From Capronia americana (Eukaryota; Ascomycota; Eurotiomycetes; Chaetothyriales; Herpotrichiellaceae), in contig JADWQD010000016.1 of NCBI GenBank assembly GCA_016110215.1, positions 372,001-436,000 of the forward strand: 64,000 nucleotides of DNA, in the 5' to 3' direction. Positions within the stretch are counted from its first letter, which is position 1, and each line of letters starts with the position of its first letter. Under the pieces are notes generated by a model. The model saw nothing but the letters and a program-made list of their open reading frames with translations, made no database searches and was not told the origin of the DNA. The position numbers and the translations under genes were made by a program. Shown piece by piece: positions 33,327 through 44,220 of this stretch.

Positions 33327-34108
33327 GTAGGAGATTCCGATCGCAGGATAGCAGAAGGAATACGTCGCCATACATGGTCTGTTGAATGCACCAATGATCG
33401 CTAGGAGGAAATCGTGACAAAAACCCGTTGAACCCCCGGATATGGTATCTCAAAAGTTATGTTTGCATTGCTTGGTTGCTTCTGAGGAAGCAAAGGAGAG
33501 AATGATATGCACTTCTGCCGCAACAGGGCTACATAGAGATATGAAACGACAACTCGCCGAACAAGTCGAGTCTGAACGACACTCCAAGAAGGAGTACTTT
33601 TGGCATGAGCGTCTTTGCCGTTGATTCTGTGCTTGTGGTTCGTCTCAGCCCGGCCGGGAGGTAGGTATGCTACACCCTCCGCATCATGTCGTGCTTTGAA
33701 AACACTCGACATGATTTCCACTCCGTAACCGTGCGCCACACAACTTGGTCTCTGCTCGGCAGCCTGCACTGCGGAGGTTGTGGTTCAAGTTTGAGTCAGC
33801 GGGATTTTGCGGACCTTCGGACGTTGTTATCCTCCGCACCCGCCAGGAGTTTACAGCTTCAGCCTTGCCCGCGGTCTCGAGCAAGGGACCGGATTAACTA
33901 ATGGTAATGAAGAAGAGTAGTGGAGGGTACACTATTCAACTTCTGTCCAGGTGCGTAAAGAAGTATAAAGCTCAATAACGTCTTGTTTCTTCGGCATGGA
34001 GCCTACATCTTCAACACCACCATCATCGTCTGTACCAACAGACCTCTTCCAGGACGCACCGACACTCAAACTCCCAACCTCGATACTAACAACATAAACC
34101 ATAACGTC
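33327..34108. other. Intergenic region with TATA box of the dehydrogenase gene
   Basis: 782 bases between ADE5,7 and the short-chain dehydrogenase, both on the plus strand. TATAAA at 33964-33969 lies 140 bases before the dehydrogenase ATG. No gene was recognised. Confidence 0.5.
33964..33969 (+). promoter_or_regulatory. TATA box of the short-chain dehydrogenase gene
   Basis: TATAAA sits 140 bases upstream of the ATG at 34109; the frame is open from 33983 on, but the first ATG with a typical SDR N terminus is at 34109. Confidence 0.45.
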
Positions 34109-34789
34109 ATGCCTTCCAATACAACTGTTGTCATTGGCGCCAGCCGGGGGATTGGCTTGGAACTAGCAAAGTTCCTTGCTCAGACCCCTGACGACCGCGT
34201 CATTGCAACCATGCGAAAGCCATTCAATTTCGACCAAGCCAACATTGACGTCCTCGAGCTCGACCAAACCAACCAGAAATCCGTCGACATGGCGGCCAAG
34301 AAAGTCGCAGAAGCCGACACCTTGATCGTCAACGGCGCCATCGGGGAGGACGAACTCCTCACGCAGATCTCCTCGGACAGACTCCTTCACTACCTCGACA
34401 CCAACGTCGTCGGGCCCCATCGAGTCATCAACGCTTTCCTGCCTGCACTGCGAGCTCGCAAGACGCGCAAAGTCATCTACATCTCTTCCACGGCAGCTTC
34501 ACTTACCGGCCAAGTGGGCGAACAATGGGGTCTCCGCGGACCATACGCTACCTCGAAGGCTGCTGGGAACATGTTGACTATCCAGTTCCACAACGAGCTT
34601 CATGGGGAGGGATTCACGGTTGTGGCCATCCACCCCGGCTGGGTTGCCACGGATATGGGCAATATTGCTGGCCCGGGTGCCATGCCGGCGACTGAATCTG
34701 TGCAAAAAATCATGGGGATCGTCAATGGACTGGAGAACGCGGACGGCGCCAAATTCTTCAACATTGATGGGACGATCCTGCCGTGGTGA
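34109..34789 (+). CDS. Short-chain dehydrogenase/reductase, 226 aa
   Basis: NAD(P)-dependent oxidoreductase of the classical SDR fold, substrate unknown. Intronless. Starts MPSNTTVVIGASRGIGLELA, with the cofactor motif GASRGIG at residues 10-16. Next come TMRKP, where an Arg after strand two hints at NADPH preference, and LIVNGAIGED in place of the usual NNAG. The catalytic Ser lies in VIYISSTAAS and the YxxxK pair is Y146 and K150 (YATSK). HPGWVATDMG follows as usual. Closest general type is the small C-factor-like/intracellular signalling SDR group. Short 226-residue length agrees. Not clustered with any obvious pathway partner. Confidence 0.92.
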   Translation: MPSNTTVVIGASRGIGLELAKFLAQTPDDRVIATMRKPFNFDQANIDVLELDQTNQKSVDMAAKKVAEADTLIVNGAIGEDELLTQISSDRLLHYLDTNVVGPHRVINAFLPALRARKTRKVIYISSTAASLTGQVGEQWGLRGPYATSKAAGNMLTIQFHNELHGEGFTVVAIHPGWVATDMGNIAGPGAMPATESVQKIMGIVNGLENADGAKFFNIDGTILPW

Positions 34790-35254
34790 GGATAATTAGG
34801 GGCTTTCTCCAGTCGTAAGCGGTTTAGAGCTGGCATGATACGGTAGAAATAAATAGCAATCCTTCTCAGAACACTGCCTGTTCATCGTAGCCGCTCGTTC
34901 ATGTTTTGTGCGGTCCCTGGTAGTCGGCAAGTCCTGACCTGCGTACCGCCGGCTTCGGAGCCACAACGACGTGACGCGACGAGGCTGCGGCACGGCTGAG
35001 CTAAACCCAATTCACACGAGACCCTTCGAGTGGGTCTCCAAAAAAGTTCCCAGTCTGCGGTGATGCACTGGACTTGTTGAACTTCCACACAGCGCTTGCG
35101 TTCATCAACAGCGTCTGCTGGATTTTGCAATCAGTCCTTTCTTCCCGTCTTTCCATTCAATTTCAAAAACTGGCTCGTGCTTCCGCCCCGAAAGTGGACG
35201 ATCCACGAACTAGAACAGTTCACCTTTGCCGACTCTGTTGACATTCATCCTCAC
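34790..35254. other. Intergenic region before PET127
   Basis: 465 bases. The PET127 frame is open from 35096, but the part before 35255 is not typical of a mitochondrial leader, so it is taken as untranslated. Confidence 0.4.
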
Positions 35255-38086
35255 ATGCTGCCTCGTTCGGTGAGGCATTGCATATGTCCACCATGTCGAA
35301 TTCTTCATGGCGCGTGGACATGCGTTCCAGCAGCCGTCAGCATCTCGTACACTCCTTATTTCGGACGGTTGCCCTACGGTAACATCCGGCACGTTCGAAC
35401 TCGCGCTCGACGGTCGCCAGTTCGCGATTCTCCGAGGTCCACTGCAGAGAAACCTGCCGACCAGATAGAAGAACTTGCGAGCAAGACACCGAAAGAGGAA
35501 GATGGGTTGTCTGCTGACCACTCAGGGGGTGACTCTCCGGCGGCGCAGATTCCGGAAAAATTCAGTCTATCTGCGGAACAGAAGAATGAGCTCGGCTTGT
35601 TCGAAGCGTTCAGGGGCGTAATGTGCAAGACTGTCATGGACGCAGCAGAGGAAGCAGGATCTACGGCTGAACCAATGAGCGTGGATAAAGTTATAGAGCT
35701 CATAAACCTCAAACCCGGGCGAAAAGGCTTTTCCCGCGTTGCGTCGCAGCTCAAGTCAGCCTACACCGGGCGTCTCTATACAGAGGTGGACCGTGACTTG
35801 AAGACCATTATGCCTTTCAAACGCGGGAAGCACCCTCTATCAAAGGAGAAGGTGGGGATCTTAACGAGGCTGGGCATTGTGAAGGAGTCAGAATTGGGGC
35901 GGTCCGCTTCGGCCACGTCTGAGGAGGCGACGTCTCCGACGGTCAAAAAGAAAACAGCGGCAGTAACGGTCAAAAAGAAAAGAGCGGCAGTAACGATCAG
36001 AAAGGTGAGAGCGGCAGTAAAGGCACCGTCATCATCAAAGACACCAGAGGTGCCGGTTCCAGAACAACAATCCATCACGTTCGAGACTCCATCAAATCTC
36101 CTGGATCTCACGCCACAAGCGTTGCTTGTGGCAGACGATCACGCACAGGGCCATGTCCGGCGACAGAGGCCCTTGGTGAGACGTTACCAGGTCGACAGCA
36201 AGATGAAGCATCCGCGTGCGACGAAGCAGGGTAAAATTGCCGATATGAAGGGAGACCGAGTGCAGGTTGCAAACGCAGACAAATTTCCGCTGATACCCTT
36301 TCCGATGGAGACGTCAGAAGTGCCGAGATTGAGTCATGACTTGTCGCGCGTTCTCTTCAATCCTGGTGTCTACCAATTACAGGATCCACGATCCAGAGTA
36401 TGGAACTTCGATCCCTATCTCGGGAATCTGATGCCTGTGTCCGAGTTCAATTATGACGCACTCAACAGGTACATCACTTCATCTGAAGATGTACATCTTC
36501 GAAGCGTCGCGCAGGCAAAGGACAAACGGTACATTGGCTCAACCTCGAGCATGTCCGGCGTTCTCGCGCATTTCCATTTTCTCCTCTCCGGTTTCCGCGA
36601 TCTGAACCTGAACCATCTGAGTCGAGGATTTGAAGATGAAGGCCATGTCAACTTCACCAGAATTCAAAAAGGTCCCACGGCAATCTTCCTCCGCCACAAG
36701 GACGGCGTATATGCCGTGGATGCGGACAAAGAGTTTGACTCGGCGAATATTCTGATGAGCCTTGGCCGCTCCATGGAGAAACTCCTCACATCGGACAAGG
36801 AGGAATTCGAGAGGTACAGAAGGACTGAAGATGCTACCAAGGACGCCCAAATGAAATCAAGCCAGCCCGAGGCTTACCACTACTCAGGGCTCGGCCAGTT
36901 CTTGCTGAGATCACAACTTGATGCCCACGATCCGCGGTTGCCCGGCACAGGCATGTTCGACCTCAAAACGCGAGCTGTAGCGGCCGTGCGAATGATGGTC
37001 CATGACCATGAGAAAGGCGTGGGCTACCAGATCAAGGAGAGATTCGGCACGTGGGAATCTTATGAACGAGAATATTTCGACATGATGCGATCGGCCTTTC
37101 TCAAATACTCTCTACAGGTCCGGATGGGCCGCATGGACGGTATCTTCGTCGCATATCACAACACTGAACGTTTGTTTGGGTTTCAGTACGTACCGCTTCC
37201 TGAGCTGGATTTTGCTCTTCATGGGCAATCGGACAGAACACTCGGGGATCAGGAGTTCTCCTTGAGCATACAGCTCTTGGACTACATATTCAATGAAGCC
37301 ACCATGCAGCATCCGGGTCAGTCTCTGAGGTTTCACTTCGAGGCACGAGAAGCAACCCAAGTCTCCCCACAGTACATGTACGTCTTCGCGGAGCCGGTGA
37401 CAGAGGAAGAGATTGTGGCGATCCAAAGTCTGAAGAAGGATGAAATTCGAGCATTTGAGGAACGCATATTTAATCCTAAACGCGCAAAGTCATCTGGAAG
37501 CTATGAGGATGACGCTGATGAAATGGAGGATGAAAACGAAGCTGACGAAGTCGAGTCAGCTATATCGGACGCCGCGACAAGAACGGATACTGCTCATCAA
37601 TCGAATGCGGCCGACATTGCTTTCCTTGATAGCATACTGGGAATGAACCTTGATGAGGCTCTGGCATCGAAACCCAAAGAGGAGCCTGTGCCTGGGTTAA
37701 CAGAGGAACATGCAGGAGACTCAGTAGCCACCGCTCCGGACACGCAACCGTCACCGGCCCCAAGCAAACCCCTATTGGCATGGAAACTCAACATCCGCAA
37801 CATCGTCAACGGCTTGCCGGTGATGCGGCCTGAGAACTTGAAAGGAAGCGACACCTGGGGTCTTCAGTACACGTTGTCCCCCTTAACCCCGGCGGAAGCC
37901 CAACGCCACTATGCGCTGTGCAAGAAACGACGCCAGCACGCGCTCGAGGCTCCACAAGATACCGATGCGGCAGCCAACTTCTACCTGAAGAGGCTTATAT
38001 CGATGAGCCGGAGTGGTGCACAGTGGCGGCAGCATCTGGACAAGCTTGATGCAAGCAGGGAGCGCATTGTACTTTACGGTGAATGA
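35255..38086 (+). CDS. pet127: Pet127-family mitochondrial RNA-processing protein
   Basis: Mitochondrial inner-membrane-associated protein needed in yeast for 5' processing and turnover of mitochondrial transcripts. Intronless, 943 residues from the ATG at 35255; an ATG-started extension to 35096 (996 residues) is possible. The N terminus is basic and hydroxylated (MLPRSVRHCI onward, many Arg, no acidic residue for 60 codons), as expected for mitochondrial import. Residues 229-255 are three tandem 9-residue Lys/Ala repeats. The conserved core begins near HPRATKQGKIADMKGDRV and runs through SRVLFNPGVYQLQDPRS, FDPYLGNLMPV, TSSMSGVLAHFHFLLSG and GHVNFTRIQKG. GMFDLKTRA near residue 569 gives an Asp-x-Lys pair of the kind found in PD-(D/E)XK nuclease folds. 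An acidic linker (DDADEMEDENEADE) and a last conserved block (WKLNIRNIVNGLPV) end it. Confidence 0.9.
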   Translation: MLPRSVRHCICPPCRILHGAWTCVPAAVSISYTPYFGRLPYGNIRHVRTRARRSPVRDSPRSTAEKPADQIEELASKTPKEEDGLSADHSGGDSPAAQIPEKFSLSAEQKNELGLFEAFRGVMCKTVMDAAEEAGSTAEPMSVDKVIELINLKPGRKGFSRVASQLKSAYTGRLYTEVDRDLKTIMPFKRGKHPLSKEKVGILTRLGIVKESELGRSASATSEEATSPTVKKKTAAVTVKKKRAAVTIRKVRAAVKAPSSSKTPEVPVPEQQSITFETPSNLLDLTPQALLVADDHAQGHVRRQRPLVRRYQVDSKMKHPRATKQGKIADMKGDRVQVANADKFPLIPFPMETSEVPRLSHDLSRVLFNPGVYQLQDPRSRVWNFDPYLGNLMPVSEFNYDALNRYITSSEDVHLRSVAQAKDKRYIGSTSSMSGVLAHFHFLLSGFRDLNLNHLSRGFEDEGHVNFTRIQKGPTAIFLRHKDGVYAVDADKEFDSANILMSLGRSMEKLLTSDKEEFERYRRTEDATKDAQMKSSQPEAYHYSGLGQFLLRSQLDAHDPRLPGTGMFDLKTRAVAAVRMMVHDHEKGVGYQIKERFGTWESYEREYFDMMRSAFLKYSLQVRMGRMDGIFVAYHNTERLFGFQYVPLPELDFALHGQSDRTLGDQEFSLSIQLLDYIFNEATMQHPGQSLRFHFEAREATQVSPQYMYVFAEPVTEEEIVAIQSLKKDEIRAFEERIFNPKRAKSSGSYEDDADEMEDENEADEVESAISDAATRTDTAHQSNAADIAFLDSILGMNLDEALASKPKEEPVPGLTEEHAGDSVATAPDTQPSPAPSKPLLAWKLNIRNIVNGLPVMRPENLKGSDTWGLQYTLSPLTPAEAQRHYALCKKRRQHALEAPQDTDAAANFYLKRLISMSRSGAQWRQHLDKLDASRERIVLYGE
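35939..36019 (+). repeat. Three tandem 27-base coding repeats in PET127
   Basis: Three consecutive units encode TVKKKTAAV, TVKKKRAAV and TIRKVRAAV. The first two DNA copies are almost identical and the third has diverged. They lie in a basic linker, outside the conserved core. Confidence 0.92.
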
Positions 38087-39377
38087 TAGGACTCGCATGT
38101 ATTTTGTACATTAGAATTTCTGTTTGGGTGGCGGCTTAGCATAGAGGGCCACAGGGCATACACCTGACCGTCCCATGGCAGAAAAGCGTCTGGGCATGCA
38201 ATCTACAGTACACAATACACGCTGTCGTGCCTGTGTTGACCACCAGGCGAGAAACATGTCTCACAATAAAGTGCTCCAGTGCGACTCATCAGCTCATATA
38301 TTTATATCAGTCCTCAGCCCCATCTCTGAGACCATTCACATTAAGGATTCCTCGACAAGACCACGGCTATCTATGGATCAACCAATGCCTCGAGGCGGCC
38401 GAGACTCTGCGTGGCCTCCTCCGTGGCGTGGTCCGGATATCTCCAGGCCACGATAGCCTCCTAAGCCTCCTACGTGGCCCGCCAATCGCTGAAGTGGGTG
38501 AGCCGGCACGCATGCCGATTGACCTTCGTTGCCCTGTTTTCGAGGTTCCCCTCCCGCGAACTGGCCACCCCTGTTGCGGGCTCGCGCAGCAACGAGGGGC
38601 AGTCCCTGCATGATAGAGGACAAGCCCATATCTGAGCAGTGAGACGGTGGTGTGAGTGGCCTGCTTAAACTCCGTATCATCGAGAGGACATGCAAATCCT
38701 CACCAGTCGCGTTGCCATGCTGGCCCGTGGATACCTTACCCGCTCCCGAGTTCATCGGGTTGGTGAATGAAAAATCAAGCAGCATTGAATCAACCATTAC
38801 GTTCCGACTGCCGATCCATACCACTGTTGCTTGACATGCCGACGCCTACAGTTGACTGCTCTTTCCCATAAAAGATTTCCCTGTGCCTCACACTGACACC
38901 AGCTGCGTACAGGCACGGACACCTCCATCCCCGACCACCGCCTTACGATCGCACTCTTGGAGCGGATCTCTGTACCACCTGTCAAGCCTGCCCCGTCCCT
39001 ACGGCGCCCTATGAGCTCGCGTCTTTGACCGGGTTACCTCAATATATTGCTAGTTGCGCGTCACTAGGTTCTAGTCACGAAGCACACTGCAATCTGCTCT
39101 GCGCTCCCTAGGAACCCGCAACCGCATGCCGCCCCTAACTTGATTCCCGGCCATGTCACGGCACCCAGCAGTGTCTCGCTGAAGAAGAGGCAGACTATAC
39201 AGGAGGGCGGGTCGGCGCTGAAGGGGAATGCTCGATCTTGTGAACATGTGTACCCTGAGAGAACCCATGAGTGCCTCCTGAGACCCGACCGACTTCGAAA
39301 CAACGAGGTGGTGCAGTCAGTGTTTGCTTGATGAGAAGGACCTGGCGGATCTTGCCGTTTCCATACTTGCCCCCAAC
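38087..39377. other. Intergenic region between PET127 and the PH/LRR gene
   Basis: 1.29 kb. The frame of the downstream gene stays open back to 39324 without an ATG, so a short upstream 5' exon for it is possible. Open frames at 38378-38824 (minus) and 38227-38613 (plus) overlap each other and have no domain. Confidence 0.4.
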
Positions 39378-42300
39378 ATGGCAGACAAACGCAGAAGGAA
39401 AAGCCTGAGCCTCTTCCGCCAGAAGGCGGATCCCAGTCCTTCGGTACAAATACCGGGCAGCCCGCTGCGCGAGAAACGGTCCAGCGATAACTTGCCCAGT
39501 CCGGTCGAGTCAGATCCAGCCAGCCCCAAAACTCGACCAAGGACGCTGCAAAAGTCAGGTCGTGCCTCCGTGTTTGGATCTCTCCGCTCGCTGCACTCTC
39601 TCGATGAAGACGAGAAGATTGCCTTGACGAGATCAGACTCGAAGTCTTCGTCACTTCAAGAAGAAGTTGACATGAATGTCAAGGGATTGTTGGGCGGCAA
39701 AGTGCTCCAGTATGGGGAGGTCCAAGCCAGTAGCAGCAACGTGTTTAGGAAACGGACCCAGTTCATGGTGCTGACCGACTCGCATCTCATCCGGTTCAGA
39801 AGTCAGGCTAGAGCAGCCGAAATGTTCCCTAGCATTCCCAGCAGCCTCAACAAAGGGCACGTTCCGAGGTCGTCGTCCGTGAGTTCTTATCAAGAACTCC
39901 AGATGTCGGCATATTCGGACATCACCTCGGGCATTCCGCTGGAGCAGGTGGTTGCGGTGTTCAAGATCGACGACGGACGACTCTCTCCCACGGTCGAAGT
40001 GGCATCCCTCGACGAACGTACGCGGAAAGCTTCGTCAATGCAGTGGCAACTCAACGAATACCGAGAGGCTGAGTTGTGGACGGCCGCGATTCGTTCGGCT
40101 TGTCAGCAGGCGAGGATGCTCCTCCAGCAGCCCATCCAAGATCACACAGTGGAGCACCTTGCACGAGTCCTTGAACGGGAAAGAGACTACGATCCCGAGC
40201 ACTTCCACGTCTTCAAAGTCGTCCAACGGTCCGTCAACAAGTCTTTGGGAAGGGCATCTGCTGAAGACTTGACCAGACATGGGTCAGCGACGGCATGTTA
40301 CCTGGTCATTGGCCTGCATAAAATTCACCTCGTACCTCTACAAAGGTCATCGACGCGATCATCGAGCACTTCTTTAAGCGAGTTGGATACCATGACTTCC
40401 TACGCTATCGTCACTTTGACGTCGGTCAAGGTTGTGGCTGGAGAGGATGCCTTCCAATTCTCTGTCAAGCCTCCTGCGGGCCAGCCATGCATGATGCACT
40501 TGGCCTCCTATGCCGCAAGCGAGATAGCACTCCAGCTGCGAGCGGCGTCTGAATATCTGCGACCGGAATGGGTCAGGCAGCCTTTCTTCTTCGACGTGCC
40601 TCCTGAGATTGACGATCAAGCCATCCCCCCGAACTGGCCGAAAGAGGACCATGATTGCTTCGACCGGACGTTGATCGCGTACTGTGCTGGCTACGACTTG
40701 GACACCTCTCGTATCTGTTATTCTGTGGACTATGAATGCGAGGACGCCCCGTGCTTCCTCTTACTTCCCCCGGCGACTCGTGCTTCATACTCTGCCTTGG
40801 AGTTACTCGCTGTATTTCGAGCACTGAGGTACAACGAGTCCTTCTCTTCGATTTCGTTCGCACGAATCAATATAACGCCGCTACGCCACTTTTACGACGT
40901 GTTCTGCTCGGACGTGGACAGCCTGTTCACGCGGTCCGGGAACCCGGTTAACATCGTTGGCCATCAAGATCTCCCAGTTCTGTGTCAGGAGATCAGAGCG
41001 CTGGCCCTGAAAAGTCGACGACTGAGGCGGCTGGATTTCTCAAACACTATGCCACACACAGCTCTGGCAGGCGGCGAAGAGCCCCTTGATTGTGGCATCC
41101 TCGAGGCCCTGGTACCGCTGTGCAAGAGGTCTCTGACCAACGTGGACTGGATTGTGCTTACAGGCTTGCGGCTTTCCGATGGTGACTTGAACTACCTCGT
41201 GGATGCAGCTTCGGAGAGGAAGTGCCATCTTCGAGCACTGGAAATCGGAGACTGTGGGCTTTCCGTCCACGATGTCGATGTGCTTTTGTCCTCGTTGTCT
41301 TGTCAAGAGAGCACGGTCGAAGTGATTGACATCTCAGGAGCACAAGGCCGGTTCAGTCCTGAGCTATTCCAGCGTGGGATAGGAGCCTTTACCCGCATTC
41401 GGCGCTTGAATCTCACGCGGATTCAGATGACCGCTGGGCCAGAACCTTTAGTTGCTCCCGAAGTGCTGTTGGCCTGGAGACTAGAGGCATTGTATCTGTC
41501 GCAGACCACCCTCAACGAGCAGTCAGTGGACTCGGTATCCACGTACCTGGCCACTCCGAAGTCCGAAATCCTCCGAGAGCTGCACGTCAATCAATGTGGC
41601 TTGACAGGGCATGATCTAGCGACCTTCTTCCGGTCCATGAGTCGAGACGACGAACAGCCGCGGATAATGCACGTAAGTGCCAATGAGAATCGATTGAAGG
41701 TGGGCAACACGCTCATGTTCAAGGAGCTCGGCCACAACTGCGGACCAACATCACTGAGCATGCGGATGATGGATTTTGAGAAAGAGAGCCATTTCCGAGA
41801 GTTGGTTAACGCGCTGAAAATCAACAGAACTCTGCGAAGTCTGGACATTTCGCGTGCATCCCTGCCGTATGATGCCAGTATAGAAACTTGCGAGGCCCTG
41901 AGGGAGATGTTTGCCACCAACCAGACCTTGGAAGAGCTCGATATCAGCGGCGAACACGCGCATTTGGACGCGACCAGATTCGGCATCGGCCTCAACATTG
42001 CGCTGAGAGGGTTGGAAAAGAACAAGTCGTTGAAACTGTTGCGAATAGAACATCAAGGGCTTGGTCTGCAAGGCGCTAGTACCCTGGCCGAGGTTTTGCA
42101 GAAGAACGAAACATTGCTGGAAATCCACTGCGAGCACAACGACATTAACCTCCAAAGCTTCACCGCGCTTGTAAACGCCCTCGAAAAGAATCACACGCTG
42201 CTGTTCATGTCGAGCATGGACCATGACCGAGCGAAGACGTTGGAGAAGGTGCGGCGGGAGATCGAGACCATAGACCGAGGCGACAGTCCGAAGGCGCCCA

Positions 42301-42722
42301 AGCATCACGGTGGAGCGCTCAAGAAGGCATTTACTGGGACATTGACCGGGAAAGCACACGGCAAGGGACACGGACATCGACACAGTGCCTCGTTATCCTC
42401 CACTTCCTCGCTCACCGATCAGGACGTTGCAGCGGTCATGAGTACACTGGAAGAAAGGTGGAATGCACAGGTGGCTCGGATGCAGAAGTATCTGTTCCGG
42501 AATTATTGCCGTGCACAAGGCGTGCCTTGGGAGGACAGCACAGTGGACGAGAGCACCCGACCAGCCACGATGGCTGGCGAATCCTCGCTAGCTCAAATTC
42601 TACAGCATGTGAAGCTGGACAGGACGCCAACCGCTGGGGCTGTGGATGCTCTCGATTATATTGATGAGAAATTAGGGAGGGAGAGCAGTGATCGCATGGT
42701 CTTTCAGATGCCCGAGGACTGA
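39378..42722 (+). CDS. Large protein with PH-like region and leucine-rich repeats
   Basis: 1114 residues, single exon. N terminus (MADKRRRKSLSLFRQ...) is basic, Ser/Pro-rich and disordered-looking. Residues about 100-260 look like a pleckstrin-homology fold (GGKVLQYGEVQ, RKRTQFMVLTDSHLIRFRS, PLEQVVAVFKIDDG, ELWTAAIRSACQQA). A second PH-like stretch follows to about 410 (ATACYLVIGLHKIHLVPL). From about 480 to 960, leucine-rich repeats of the ribonuclease-inhibitor type are seen: LRRLDFSN, LRALEIGDCGLS, LRELHVNQCGLTG, LRSLDISRASLP, LEELDISGEH, LKLLRIEHQGLG, LLEIHCEHNDIN. A His/Lys/Gly stretch (GKAHGKGHGHRHS) precedes a helical C terminus. The order PH then LRR recalls animal CARMIL actin regulators, but this is inference from architecture. 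No membrane span. Confidence 0.85.
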   Translation: MADKRRRKSLSLFRQKADPSPSVQIPGSPLREKRSSDNLPSPVESDPASPKTRPRTLQKSGRASVFGSLRSLHSLDEDEKIALTRSDSKSSSLQEEVDMNVKGLLGGKVLQYGEVQASSSNVFRKRTQFMVLTDSHLIRFRSQARAAEMFPSIPSSLNKGHVPRSSSVSSYQELQMSAYSDITSGIPLEQVVAVFKIDDGRLSPTVEVASLDERTRKASSMQWQLNEYREAELWTAAIRSACQQARMLLQQPIQDHTVEHLARVLERERDYDPEHFHVFKVVQRSVNKSLGRASAEDLTRHGSATACYLVIGLHKIHLVPLQRSSTRSSSTSLSELDTMTSYAIVTLTSVKVVAGEDAFQFSVKPPAGQPCMMHLASYAASEIALQLRAASEYLRPEWVRQPFFFDVPPEIDDQAIPPNWPKEDHDCFDRTLIAYCAGYDLDTSRICYSVDYECEDAPCFLLLPPATRASYSALELLAVFRALRYNESFSSISFARINITPLRHFYDVFCSDVDSLFTRSGNPVNIVGHQDLPVLCQEIRALALKSRRLRRLDFSNTMPHTALAGGEEPLDCGILEALVPLCKRSLTNVDWIVLTGLRLSDGDLNYLVDAASERKCHLRALEIGDCGLSVHDVDVLLSSLSCQESTVEVIDISGAQGRFSPELFQRGIGAFTRIRRLNLTRIQMTAGPEPLVAPEVLLAWRLEALYLSQTTLNEQSVDSVSTYLATPKSEILRELHVNQCGLTGHDLATFFRSMSRDDEQPRIMHVSANENRLKVGNTLMFKELGHNCGPTSLSMRMMDFEKESHFRELVNALKINRTLRSLDISRASLPYDASIETCEALREMFATNQTLEELDISGEHAHLDATRFGIGLNIALRGLEKNKSLKLLRIEHQGLGLQGASTLAEVLQKNETLLEIHCEHNDINLQSFTALVNALEKNHTLLFMSSMDHDRAKTLEKVRREIETIDRGDSPKAPKHHGGALKKAFTGTLTGKAHGKGHGHRHSASLSSTSSLTDQDVAAVMSTLEERWNAQVARMQKYLFRNYCRAQGVPWEDSTVDESTRPATMAGESSLAQILQHVKLDRTPTAGAVDALDYIDEKLGRESSDRMVFQMPED

Positions 42723-44220
42723 CGTCGGCGGAAACGACACCGATTTGATCTGGAGAGAACCATCGATACTGCTGTTCCGAGGGAGGAACTTTGATTTCAT
42801 GGACAGGTGGGGTGTTGTTTCGTTCGTTTTCATGATACCCCCATGTTTTCCTGGGTTGGATGGTCGTTTCTGGGCTTTGGATGACACAGTCATACGTCGC
42901 GCACGATACCGATGACACGACGAGAGCAAGAGGGAAGATGGGGAAGGTGACGCTCAATAATGGAGGCGTCGAATGTACGATTGGTATATTGTCTTCGCTT
43001 TAGAACGACGGCCCGATCGAACAGAGCCAAGAGGTGGTTCTGGAATGCCTTCCGTTAGAGGTGCCTCCCAGAAAGGAGCACGCTTATCCCAAGGCTTCCG
43101 GAGCGAGGTGATGATAATTGCCAGCTGCCAGTCCGTCATCAAGCGGCGCAACTATCGGAGCTGACCAACTCCATACATGAGGCATATGCCTGCATGATAG
43201 AGCGATTACCTGTTGGTCGTTGGTGGATGACTGGGGCAAAAAAGAAGGTCAGAAGGACTTCGGGCAATTGAGTTGCCCCTACTATGTACAGATGATCTCC
43301 GGTCAGGTACCCGTCGGTGCGAAAGCAATACCCGTTTGAGGTTGAGTGGCTTGTTATTCATCCGACAGTCAGCACCTTAAGAATTTTCCGGCCTCCCAAC
43401 AGCCCTTCGTCCAGAGACTGGCCTTACGGCGTACTCGGTACGAGTACAAGGGCTAAGAGTTCTGGTGACCTGTGGGTAAGAAGCCGAGGCCAAGGCTTGT
43501 CCGAGTCAATAGCTTGTGCATGCATACACCCGACAGCGAATGGTTGGTTGGATCCTCGAGCGTGATGAGCAACGTGGGAATGTGGATTGGAGGGGAGGCC
43601 CGCATCAGAATGGTGCCTGAGAGTTTGTTAGCATGTAGCTAGCTGTAATACTGTATGGCAGAGGCGTCATGTCATGTGTGTAGAAATGAAATCCCTCTGA
43701 GGAACAAGTCATGCCCGGATTTGGGCTTCATCCGGCGAGCTGATACCCTCGCGGTGCCAGCGAGCCTGCGAGGCGAAAGTGATGTGATGCGCACGTACCC
43801 AAGACCGCGGGGCTGGCGACTCGCACGAGGTGATTGATGGAGAAAGATGATGCGGAAGAGCAGCTTGCAGGCACTGCCACAATCTCGTCTTCGCAAGCTA
43901 GACTGCAATTGGCTGCAGGCTCGTCGCGGCGTCCTCAGTTGCCTCTCACTTTGGCCTCTCTCTCTCTACACAGTTGAAACTTATTCTTCCCGGACATCAT
44001 CGCACAGTCATTAGTTCCCTTTCACACGTTCCTTTCCAGTCCCTCTTTTATTGTTTAGTTCTGTCGGTCCACCTTTTGGCTGGGGCCTTGCACACACGAC
44101 ATCTTGATATTGCGCTGCATTGGCGAATAATGCACGTCACCCTCCTTTCCCCTTAAACTTCGCCCAGCCTCGACAAGAGTTTCTCGACCAAGAAATCTGG
44201 GAGTGACGCTGTACCTTCAC
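42723..44220. other. Intergenic region before MIPC synthase
   Basis: 1.5 kb with the PH/LRR 3' end and the MIPC synthase promoter. A CT-rich run (TCTCTCTCTCT) lies at about 43960-43970. No gene recognised. Confidence 0.45.

Noticed and set aside
34820..35100. Small frames upstream of PET127 as a separate gene
   Set aside because: All are under 85 codons, overlap on both strands and lack domains.
38378..38824. Minus-strand frame of 148 codons in the PET127 to PH/LRR spacer
   Set aside because: Overlaps a plus frame of similar length, has no domain and no clear start context; kept as intergenic.
39064..39654. Minus-strand frame of 196 codons
   Set aside because: Antisense to the N terminus of the PH/LRR protein, no domain of its own.
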